DNA of 64,000 nt from positions 2,818,001-2,882,000 of the forward strand of contig NZ_CP118605.1 in NCBI RefSeq assembly GCF_029869925.1. The letters are read 5' to 3'. The DNA is from Microbulbifer bruguierae. GTDB taxonomy: Bacteria > Pseudomonadota > Gammaproteobacteria > Pseudomonadales > Cellvibrionaceae. Below the pieces are notes generated by a model. The model was not told the DNA's origin. It ran no database searches and worked only from the letters and a program-made list of their open reading frames with translations. This document shows, piece by piece, positions 55,551 through 62,491 of the stretch (position 1 is its first letter; each line of letters starts with the position of its first letter). Both the position numbers and the translations under genes were made by a program.

Positions 55551-56798
55551 ATGATTTTTGATTTTCTGCGCAAGAAAAAGCCCGAAGCCGAAGAGGCTCC
55601 GGAACAGACGGTTGAACATCCGCTGGCCGAAGAATCGGAACTGATTATTCCCGACAACCTGCGCGCGGAACCGGAGCAGCAAGTAGCCGAGCCGGCAGTG
55701 GAGCCGGTGCCAGCCGAGGACAGCGCCGCCGAGGCCGCGGTACCAGAAGAGAAACTGTCTGCGGAAGAAGCCCCGGAAGCGGCCTTCGATCCTGTCGCGG
55801 AAGTGGCCTCTGCAAGCGCGCCGGAAGTTGCGGCACCGAAACAGCCGGTCACCCAGGAAAAGCCGCGCAAGGAAGGCTTTTTCGCCCGTATCCGCCGCGG
55901 TCTGGCGCGCACCAGCAGTCAGTTTGCCGAAGGCATGGGCAATCTGTTCCTGGGTGCCAAGGAGATCGATGAAGATCTGATGGAGGAGCTGGAAACCCAG
56001 CTGCTGATGGCGGACGTGGGTGTCGACGCCACCACGGAAATTATCGACCGCCTGACCGAGCGCGTCTCCCGCCGCGAACTTTCCAACGGTGAGGCCCTGT
56101 ACAACGCGCTGCAGGAAGAACTGGCGGGCTTGCTGGACAAGGTCGAAGTGCCGCTGGCGGTGGATGCGGCAAAACAGCCGTTTGTCATCCTGGTGGTTGG
56201 CGTCAACGGCGTCGGCAAGACCACCACTATCGGCAAGCTGGCGCACCGCTACCTGAACGAGGGCAAATCGGTGATGCTGGCGGCTGGCGATACCTTTCGC
56301 GCGGCGGCGGTGGAGCAGTTGCAGGTTTGGGGCGAGCGCCACGATGTGCCGGTGGTGGCGCAGCACACCGGTGCCGACAGTGCGTCGGTGATCTTCGATG
56401 CGATACAGTCTGCCAAGTCCCGCGGAGTCGATGTGGTGATCGCGGATACCGCCGGTCGCCTGCACACCAAGTCCAACCTGATGGAGGAACTGGCCAAGGT
56501 GCGCCGGGTAATGGGCAAGCTGGATGAAACTGCACCCCACGAAGTGCTGCTGGTGCTGGATGCGGGCACGGGCCAGAACGCAATCAGCCAGGCGGACCAG
56601 TTCAGGGCTGCTGCCGGGGTCACCGGCCTGGTGCTGACCAAACTGGATGGCACCGCCAAGGGCGGGGTGATTTTCGCGCTGGCACAGAAGCTGGGGATTC
56701 CGGTACGCTTTATCGGTGTGGGGGAGCAGGCGGAAGATTTGCAGCCGTTTGTGGCGAAGGATTTTGTCGCGGCGCTGTTTAACCGCGCTCAGAGCTGA
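55551..56798 (+). CDS. ftsY: Signal recognition particle receptor FtsY
   Basis: GTPase receptor at the inner membrane for SRP-bound ribosomes. The 415-residue protein has an acidic, low-complexity A domain (residues about 10-110, Glu/Ala/Pro rich), then the N and G domains: GVNGVGKTTTIGKLAHRYL, GDTFRAAAVEQL, IADTAGRLHTK, TKLDGTAKGGV. ATG at 55551 gives MIFDFLRKKK, typical of FtsY. The final codons lie in a 20-base tandem duplication. ftsE follows after 268 bases that hold a structured repeat. Confidence 0.96.
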   Translation: MIFDFLRKKKPEAEEAPEQTVEHPLAEESELIIPDNLRAEPEQQVAEPAVEPVPAEDSAAEAAVPEEKLSAEEAPEAAFDPVAEVASASAPEVAAPKQPVTQEKPRKEGFFARIRRGLARTSSQFAEGMGNLFLGAKEIDEDLMEELETQLLMADVGVDATTEIIDRLTERVSRRELSNGEALYNALQEELAGLLDKVEVPLAVDAAKQPFVILVVGVNGVGKTTTIGKLAHRYLNEGKSVMLAAGDTFRAAAVEQLQVWGERHDVPVVAQHTGADSASVIFDAIQSAKSRGVDVVIADTAGRLHTKSNLMEELAKVRRVMGKLDETAPHEVLLVLDAGTGQNAISQADQFRAAAGVTGLVLTKLDGTAKGGVIFALAQKLGIPVRFIGVGEQAEDLQPFVAKDFVAALFNRAQS

Positions 56799-56834
56799 TT
56801 AACCGGGCTCAGAGCTGATTAACCGGGCTTAGGG
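56781..56834. repeat. 20-base tandem repeat at the end of ftsY
   Basis: AACCGCGCTCAGAGCTGATT (56781-56800) is repeated as AACCGGGCTCAGAGCTGATT (56801-56820) and then partly as AACCGGGCTTAGGG (56821-56834). The first copy encodes the C-terminus and stop of FtsY. Confidence 0.85.
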
Positions 56835-56891
56835 TTGCCATGCCCCCCAGAGCCGGATGCTTCGAGGAACATGAGTGGCGGTACTGCTACC

Positions 56892-56981
56892 GGGTACGGC
56901 CTTGTGAGACACGCCGTGAACCCTTCCATGGGGGCTCTGCACCGCCATCCATGGCGGTGAAGGTCTCACAAGGCCGTACCC
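56892..56981. repeat. Structured intergenic repeat element between ftsY and ftsE
   Basis: Perfect 19-base arms GGGTACGGCCTTGTGAGAC (56892-56910) and its complement (56963-56981) enclose an inner hairpin ACCGCCAT / ATGGCGGT (56941-56958) and a motif AACCCTTCCATGGG. Its plan matches the 114-base elements around the DUF423 gene. Confidence 0.8.
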
Positions 56982-57066
56982 AATATCAGCACCTTCGCAG
57001 TAAGCTCAAAGTCGCGAATCGGCACTCGTTGAATTGCTGTATTTAAAGAACAACAAAAACGCGCCA

Positions 57067-57750
57067 ATGATCCAGTTCGATAACGTCAATAAACGCTACG
57101 AGTCCGGCCAGGATGCGCTTGGCCGTGTCAGCCTGGAAATCGGGCGCGCGGAAATGGTATTTCTCACCGGCCACTCCGGTGCCGGCAAAAGTACCCTGCT
57201 GAAACTGCTGACCGCCATCGAGCGCCCCACCCGCGGCAGCATCATCGTCAGCGGCCAGAACCTGAACCGGCTGCGCAATAGCCAGATTCCCTATTACCGC
57301 CGCAATCTCGGCATCGTATTCCAGAACCACCAGTTGCTGTTTGATCGCAGTGTGTTCGACAACGTCGCCCTGCCCCTGTCTGTTTCCGGTTGCAGCAAGC
57401 GCGAAGTGGGCCGGCGGGTGCGCGCGGCGCTCGATAAGGTGGGCCTGCTACACAAGGAAAACCAGAATCCCATCGTGCTCTCCGGTGGCGAGCAGCAGCG
57501 GGTGGGCATCGCCCGCGCGGTGGTGAACAAGCCGGCGCTGCTGGTGGCGGATGAGCCCACCGGCAACCTGGATCCCAAGCTATCAGAAGAAATTATGGAG
57601 CTGTTTCGGCAGTTCAATGCCGTCGGTACCACAGTACTGATCGCCAGCCACGACCTCGAACTGATCGCGCGCATGCGCCAGCGGGTGCTGACCCTGCACG
57701 CGGGGCAACTGATCTATGACGGATACCCGAGCCGTGAACCAGCGTATTAA
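57067..57750 (+). CDS. ftsE: Cell division ATP-binding protein FtsE
   Basis: ATPase of the FtsEX complex that activates periplasmic cell-wall hydrolases at the septum. The 227-residue product has Walker A GHSGAGKST, signature LSGGEQQR, Walker B ALLVADEPTGNLDP and switch His in IASHD. The opening MIQFDNVNKRYESG fixes the start at 57067. There is no Shine-Dalgarno: the upstream bases are AAG AAC AAC AAA AAC. A TTG at 57034 would add 11 residues. ftsX overlaps its end by 35 bases. Confidence 0.96.
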   Translation: MIQFDNVNKRYESGQDALGRVSLEIGRAEMVFLTGHSGAGKSTLLKLLTAIERPTRGSIIVSGQNLNRLRNSQIPYYRRNLGIVFQNHQLLFDRSVFDNVALPLSVSGCSKREVGRRVRAALDKVGLLHKENQNPIVLSGGEQQRVGIARAVVNKPALLVADEPTGNLDPKLSEEIMELFRQFNAVGTTVLIASHDLELIARMRQRVLTLHAGQLIYDGYPSREPAY

Positions 57751-58747
57751 GCCCGCCTCAAGATTGTCCAATTCCCCGGCGGTGGAGCGCCCGCGCACCA
57801 CCGGTGCAGTCACCGCGCGCACCAGTGGCGGCGACCGCCTGCGGAGCTGGCTGGGGCACCACCGGGAAATGTGGCGCGAATGCTGGGTGCGTTTTTTCGC
57901 CTCGCCCATGTCCAGCGGTATGACCGCGCTGGTGATCGCCATCGCCCTCGCCCTGCCCGCGGCACTGCAGCTGGGGCTCACCAACTTCCAGCGCGCGGTG
58001 GCGGGCTGGGACGGGCAGCCGCAGATTTCCGTGTTCCTGCAAAAGCGCGCCAAAGAGGCGGTGGTTGCCGATTGGGCCGAGGACCTGCGTGCGGATCCGT
58101 TGGTGGCGGCAGTGACTTACATTTCTCCCGAGCAGGCGCTGGCGGAGTTTCAGCAGGCGTCTGGACTGGGAGACGCCCTTGCCGGTATGGAAAACAACCC
58201 GCTGCCGGCAGTATTGCTGGTGCGTTCAGCCGGTTCTGACAATAGCGATCTGGAGGCACTGGCGGAACGCTTGCGCGCCAGTGCGCTGACAGACTCGGTA
58301 GTGTTGGATATGGCCTGGGTGCAGCGGCTGGCACAGCTTACGGCGCTGGGGCGACGCATGAGTCTTGGGCTGGCCTTTTTGCTGGCGCTGGGAGTATTGC
58401 TGGTGGTAGTGAATAGTATCCGCCTGCATATCGAGAACCGCCGGGAGGAGATTCTGGTCGTCAAACTGGTGGGCGGTACCGATGCCTTCGTGCGCCGGCC
58501 ATTTCTGTATACCGGGCTCTGCTACGGCCTGGTTGGTGGTTTGATTGCCTGGCTGCTGGTGAGTGTCGGGGTGTGGTTGCTGGCGGGACCAGTGAGCGGC
58601 TTGGCAAATCTCTATGGCAGCGGCTTCAGGCTCGATGGCCCGGGGGTCACCTATCTGTTCGGACTCGCCGGTGGCGCCGCGCTATTGGGCCTGACCGGCG
58701 CCTGGCTGGCCGTGGCCCGCCACATCTCCGCGATCCAGCCGCGCTAG
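57716..58747 (+). CDS. ftsX: Cell division protein FtsX
   Basis: Membrane partner of FtsE. The 343-residue protein has a cytosolic N-terminal tail of about 65 residues, a first helix (MTALVIAIALALPAALQLGL), a periplasmic domain that contacts EnvC-type activators (AEDLRADPLVAAVTYISPEQAL), and three more helices at 220-340. The motif NSIRLHIENRREEILVVKLVGGTDAFVRRPFLY is typical of FtsX. The start overlaps ftsE by 35 bases, so translation is coupled. Confidence 0.95.
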   Translation: MTDTRAVNQRIKPASRLSNSPAVERPRTTGAVTARTSGGDRLRSWLGHHREMWRECWVRFFASPMSSGMTALVIAIALALPAALQLGLTNFQRAVAGWDGQPQISVFLQKRAKEAVVADWAEDLRADPLVAAVTYISPEQALAEFQQASGLGDALAGMENNPLPAVLLVRSAGSDNSDLEALAERLRASALTDSVVLDMAWVQRLAQLTALGRRMSLGLAFLLALGVLLVVVNSIRLHIENRREEILVVKLVGGTDAFVRRPFLYTGLCYGLVGGLIAWLLVSVGVWLLAGPVSGLANLYGSGFRLDGPGVTYLFGLAGGAALLGLTGAWLAVARHISAIQPR

Positions 58748-59081
58748 TTTCCGTCGGCCAGGGTGCCAAATTTGGCGGGCGACCAGCCAGTCAATCAAGA
58801 TTTGTAAAGCCGTTCTCCGCCGCGGAACTTCCCCTGTGGATAACTGCTCTAACCAACCGCAAACCAAGGCCTGGCGCGGTGTGCCAGCCCGTGAGATACG
58901 GGGTTCCATTTCCCGTTGCGGGTGCTACACTGTGGCCGACTTTGCACTTTCGGTGCCGCTCAAAAGCTGAACAGCTCAGGGCCGGAGGGAGCAAGCCGCC
59001 GCAAACTACTGGTCCCGGTAAGATTTAGTCCGGGCAGCAAGTGCCAAGCGGGGCAACAGAGAGTTATTAGGAGGATCCTGG
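58748..59081 (+). promoter_or_regulatory. Upstream region of rpoH
   Basis: 334 bases with no gene. It should hold the rpoH promoters. A small hairpin CCCGG / CCGGG (59014-59018 with 59030-59034) lies in the leader, and a strong TAGGAGGAT ribosome site stands before the ATG. In E. coli, rpoH translation is heat-controlled by leader and early coding structure; whether that holds here cannot be read directly. Confidence 0.5.
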
Positions 59082-59936
59082 ATGGGAACCAGTCTACAGC
59101 CGATTCATACACTGTCTCCGGGCGCTAATCTGAACGCCTACATTCAGACAGTCAGCGGTTTCGAGGTGCTGTCCGCCGAGGAAGAGAAGAAACTCGCGGA
59201 AGACCTGTACTATCACGAAGACCTGGACGCTGCCCGTCAGCTGGTCATGTCTCACCTGCGCTTTGTCGTGCATATCGCCAAGTCGTACTCCGGTTACGGC
59301 CTGAACCAGGGCGACCTGATTCAGGAAGGTAACGTGGGGCTGATGAAAGCGGTGAAGCGCTTTAACCCTGAAAAGGGTGTTCGCCTGGTGTCCTTTGCGG
59401 TGCACTGGATCAAGGCGGAGATTCACGAATTTATCCTGCGCAACTGGCGCATCGTAAAAATTGCCACCACCAAGGCCCAGCGCAAGCTGTTCTTCAATCT
59501 GCGCGGGCAGAAGAAGAAGCTGGCGTGGCTGAGCAATGATGAAGCCAAGCGCGTAGCGGAAGAGTTGAACGTGGACGTTGCCCACGTGCACGAGATGGAG
59601 GGGCGTCTGGCGGCCCACGATGCGGCATTTGATGCCGGCGTGGACGACGACGAAGACACCGCATGGCAGGCCCCGGCGCACTACCTGGAAGACCGTCGTT
59701 ACGACCCGGCGACCATGCTGGAAAACGACAACTGGCAGGAAACCAGCGTAAACAGCCTGACCGCCGCGATGGAGCAGCTGGACGATCGCAGCCGCGACAT
59801 CATCGAGGCGCGCTGGCTGAGCGAGTCCAAAGCGACTCTGCACGAGCTGGCCGACAAATACGGCGTCTCCGCTGAGCGAATCCGCCAGCTTGAGAAAAAC
59901 GCCATGAAAAAAGTCCGGGTGGCGATGGAGGCCTGA
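59082..59936 (+). CDS. rpoH: RNA polymerase sigma-32 factor RpoH
   Basis: Heat-shock sigma factor of 284 residues. Region 2 includes [56 protein letters not shown], the RpoH box is [14 protein letters not shown], and region 4 ends [20 protein letters not shown]. All parts of an active RpoH are there. It follows ftsYEX, as in most Gammaproteobacteria. A terminator closes the gene. Confidence 0.97.
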   Translation: MGTSLQPIHTLSPGANLNAYIQTVSGFEVLSAEEEKKLAEDLYYHEDLDAARQLVMSHLRFVVHIAKSYSGYGLNQGDLIQEGNVGLMKAVKRFNPEKGVRLVSFAVHWIKAEIHEFILRNWRIVKIATTKAQRKLFFNLRGQKKKLAWLSNDEAKRVAEELNVDVAHVHEMEGRLAAHDAAFDAGVDDDEDTAWQAPAHYLEDRRYDPATMLENDNWQETSVNSLTAAMEQLDDRSRDIIEARWLSESKATLHELADKYGVSAERIRQLEKNAMKKVRVAMEA

Positions 59937-59962
59937 CAGCCTTCTCACTGACCGGATTCAAG

Positions 59963-59987
59963 AACCGCGCTACTGGCGCGGTTTTTT
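59963..59987 (+). terminator. Terminator of rpoH
   Basis: Stem AACCGCGC / GCGCGGTT with a TACTG loop and six T residues, 26 bases after the rpoH stop. Confidence 0.92.
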
Positions 59988-60038
59988 CGTATCTGGTGGT
60001 CCGTGGTATTGCTTTGAAGCCGGTTGGATGGCGGTGAG

Positions 60039-60152
60039 GCACCGGGTATCTATTTTCGGAACCAGGCTAGGCGCCCCCCTTAAACCCATCCCTGGGCGTT
60101 GCGGCGCAAACTTCCTGTTTGCGACGCTTCTGAAAACCCGCACCCAGCGCTC
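60039..60152 (+). repeat. 114-base structured repeat element, copy A
   Basis: It aligns without gaps to the reverse complement of 60629-60742 at about four-fifths identity. It holds the motif AACCCATCCCTGGG and an inner hairpin CGCAAAC / GTTTGCG with a TTCCT loop (60105-60123). Its outer arms are partly decayed. Confidence 0.88.
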
Positions 60153-60204
60153 CCCCTTCGCAATGAACCGGATTACTTCGTAAGCCAGTTAGAAAGGAAT
60201 GAAT

Positions 60205-60582
60205 ATGGCTAAATTGTATTTGCTGCTTGCCGCTTTTTTTGGCGGTACCGGAGTTGTTCTCGGAGCGTTTGGTGCTCATGGCTTGCGTGACAAAGTCGCG
60301 GAGAACCTTCTGGAAGCCTATAAAACCGGTGTGCACTACCAGATGGTCCACGCCCTGGCCCTGATCGCCGTGGCTGTATTGATTCATCAGATCGGCGCAA
60401 AAACCTCGCTGATTGTAAGTGGTGCCCTGTTTGCTATCGGCATCCTGTTTTTCTCCGGCAGCCTGTACGGTCTGACCTTCGGCGGACCAAGAATCCTGGG
60501 TCCCATCACCCCGCTGGGTGGCACCCTGCTGATCGGCGGATGGATAGCGCTGTTTATCGCCGCACTGAATTACGGAAAATAA
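60205..60582 (+). CDS. DUF423 family membrane protein
   Basis: A 125-residue inner-membrane protein with four helices: an opening KLYLLLAAFFGGTGVVLGAFGAHGL, the conserved GVHYQMVHALALIAVAVL, SGALFAIGILFFSGSLYGL and PITPLGGTLLIGGWIALFIAAL. These are the DUF423 signatures. The function is unknown. ATG 60205 lies at better distance from AAAGGA than the ATG at 60199. The gene stands between two inverted copies of a 114-base repeat. Confidence 0.93.
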   Translation: MAKLYLLLAAFFGGTGVVLGAFGAHGLRDKVAENLLEAYKTGVHYQMVHALALIAVAVLIHQIGAKTSLIVSGALFAIGILFFSGSLYGLTFGGPRILGPITPLGGTLLIGGWIALFIAALNYGK

Positions 60583-60628
60583 CCGCCAACCGAAGGCGGT
60601 AAGAGCACAGAAATTTGAATTGAAGGCC

Positions 60629-60742
60629 GAGTGCCGGGGATGGGGTTTCAGAAGCGTCGGCGACAGGACGTCGCCGCCGCAGCGCCCAGGGATGGGTTGA
60701 AGGGGGGCGCCTAGCCCGGTTCTGAAACCCCATACCCGGTGC
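60629..60742 (-). repeat. 114-base structured repeat element, copy B (inverted)
   Basis: Reverse-oriented partner of 60039-60152. Its outer arms pair at 17 of 18 bases (GGGTATGGGGTTTCAGAA against GGGGATGGGGTTTCAGAA). The inner hairpin is CGGCGAC / GTCGCCG with a 5-base loop (60658-60676). It ends 60 bases before trmB. Confidence 0.88.
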
Positions 60743-60802
60743 TGGGCCGCCCCACCACCAGCTACGGAGCACCCAAAAAGCTACGAAGCTCAGAGGTAAA
60801 GA

Positions 60803-61540
60803 ATGCAAGAAGAACCCAACAACGAACCAGGTAACGAGGAAGAAGACTTCCCCTACCGCACCGAATTCAAAAAGAAATCCATCCGCAGCTACGTCATTCG
60901 TGGCGGTCGAATGACCGAAGGCCAGCGCAAGGCTTTCGATACCTACTGGGGTCCGTTTGGCCTGTCGCTCTACGACGGCGGTATCGACCCGAAAGAAATC
61001 TTCGGACGTGACGCGCCGGTGGTGCTGGAAATCGGTTTTGGCATGGGCGACTCCCTGCTGGAAATGACCGAAGCCGAAGCCGACAAAGACTTTATCGGCA
61101 TCGAGGTGCATCCGCCTGGCGTTGGCCGGCTGATCAACAACGCTGGCAAGGCTGAAGTCAAAAACCTGCGCGTCTATATGGCCGACGCCATCGACGTGTT
61201 GAATGACTGTATCCCCGATGCCAGCCTGGATCGCTTCCAGCTGTACTTCCCCGATCCGTGGCACAAAAAAAAGCACAACAAGCGCCGTATTGTGCAGCCG
61301 GAATTTGTAAAGCTGCTGTGCAGTAAATTGAAACCCGGTGGTCTTATGCACATGGCCACTGACTGGGAAAATTACGCGGAGCAGATGCTCGAAGTACTGG
61401 AAGCTGAAGAGTTGTTGGAAAACACCGCTGGCAAAGGCCATTACGCCCCGCGTCCGGAATTCCGTCCACAGACCAAGTTCGAGCGCCGCGGCGAGCGCCT
61501 CGGCCACGGTGTCTGGGATCTTCTGTACCGGAAAAAATAA
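60803..61540 (+). CDS. trmB: tRNA (guanine-N7-)-methyltransferase
   Basis: Makes m7G46 in tRNAs. The 245-residue product has [19 protein letters not shown] motif [16 protein letters not shown], the catalytic [19 protein letters not shown] and the end [19 protein letters not shown]. The first 17 residues are acidic and not conserved. A long hairpin without a strong T run follows (61561-61587). Confidence 0.96.
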   Translation: MQEEPNNEPGNEEEDFPYRTEFKKKSIRSYVIRGGRMTEGQRKAFDTYWGPFGLSLYDGGIDPKEIFGRDAPVVLEIGFGMGDSLLEMTEAEADKDFIGIEVHPPGVGRLINNAGKAEVKNLRVYMADAIDVLNDCIPDASLDRFQLYFPDPWHKKKHNKRRIVQPEFVKLLCSKLKPGGLMHMATDWENYAEQMLEVLEAEELLENTAGKGHYAPRPEFRPQTKFERRGERLGHGVWDLLYRKK

Positions 61541-61560
61541 GCCGACGTTTCGGCTGCTGC

Positions 61561-61587
61561 CAGCGGGCCGGGGCGCCGGGCCCGCTG
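61561..61587 (+). terminator. Hairpin after trmB
   Basis: Perfect 9-base-pair stem CAGCGGGCC / GGCCCGCTG with a 9-base GC-rich loop. The bases after it are only moderately T-rich, so terminator strength is uncertain. Confidence 0.5.
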
Positions 61588-61630
61588 TGCTATCTTCAGA
61601 CTACCGGTAAACGGATGCTCCGGAGTCACA

Positions 61631-62443
61631 ATGACAAAAAAACCAACTGCGCTGCCAAAGCGCCTGTTGAGCAGCGTCATATTGCTGCTCAGCAGTCACG
61701 CCCTTGCCGATCGCGAGGGCACCCTCACCCTGTATCTCAATGGCGGCCAGTACTGGTTTGACGACGCGCGTCTCGACGGTACCCCTTATGTTGGCCTGGA
61801 GCTCGAAGACAACGCCGGTGGCGGTATCGGCTTTGGCTACAACATTACCGATCGCTGGGCCATGGAGGGCGTGTACGATTACTTCAGCGTCAATATAAAA
61901 GACACCGACCTGGACGTGAACGTACAGAATTACCACCTGGACCTGCTCTACCAGTTTGCCGGCCGCTTCTGTGGCAACTACGACTGGCAGCCCTATGTGG
62001 TTGTCGGTGCCGGAGAGTTGCGCATCGATGAGGATTCCTTCGGTTATCCCGATAGCTGGCACCAGCGTCAGACCATGCTCAACTTCGGTGCCGGGATCAA
62101 ATACCGCCTCGGACCGCGCTGGCAGTTGCGCGGTGATGCGCGGGGCTTCCAGGGTGTGGAAGAAGGTGGTCTGGATGGCTTTGTAAGCCTCGCCATTGGA
62201 TATCAATGGGGCGCAGATCCGGTGGTCTATGACCGCGATGGCGACGGGGTATTCGGCGAGATAGACGAGTGCCCACAAACGCCTGTGGGTATCGATGTGG
62301 ATGGGCGCGGTTGCCCCATCGATAGCGATGGCGACGGTATCCCGGATTATCTGGACCAGTGCGCCATGACCCCCATGGGCACACCGGTGAATCAGGACGG
62401 CTGTCCGCTGGCCCCCTATGACCCCGCAGACCTCTCCAAATAA
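61631..62443 (+). CDS. Outer-membrane beta-barrel protein with thrombospondin type 3 repeats
   Basis: A 270-residue exported protein: signal peptide to about residue 26 (SSHALAD), then an OmpA-like eight-stranded barrel (residues 28-195; for example VGLELEDNAGGGIGFGYNITDRWAMEG, LNFGAGIKYRLGPRWQLRGDARGF), then two calcium-binding type 3 repeats, DRDGDGVFGEIDECP and DSDGDGIPDYLDQC. In most such proteins an OmpA peptidoglycan-binding domain follows; here the chain stops 17 residues after the last repeat at PADLSK, without that domain. The role is unknown. Confidence 0.85.
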   Translation: MTKKPTALPKRLLSSVILLLSSHALADREGTLTLYLNGGQYWFDDARLDGTPYVGLELEDNAGGGIGFGYNITDRWAMEGVYDYFSVNIKDTDLDVNVQNYHLDLLYQFAGRFCGNYDWQPYVVVGAGELRIDEDSFGYPDSWHQRQTMLNFGAGIKYRLGPRWQLRGDARGFQGVEEGGLDGFVSLAIGYQWGADPVVYDRDGDGVFGEIDECPQTPVGIDVDGRGCPIDSDGDGIPDYLDQCAMTPMGTPVNQDGCPLAPYDPADLSK

Positions 62444-62491
62444 GAGCAAGTAGGTTGAGCAAAGTGCAGCGTGCCCAACGCAATCCCGGGG

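Noticed and set aside
58970..59005. Segment CTCAGGGCCGGAGGGAGCA upstream of rpoH resembles the conserved tip of SRP (4.5S) RNA.
   Set aside because: The loop is GGAG and the closing pairs do not fit: a G-A mismatch stands where SRP RNA has a pair. I cannot find the complementary outer strands of a full SRP RNA.
60039..60742. Inverted copies around the DUF423 gene as terminal repeats of an insertion sequence.
   Set aside because: The enclosed gene is a DUF423 membrane protein, not a transposase, and no target-site duplication is evident. A dispersed structured repeat fits better.
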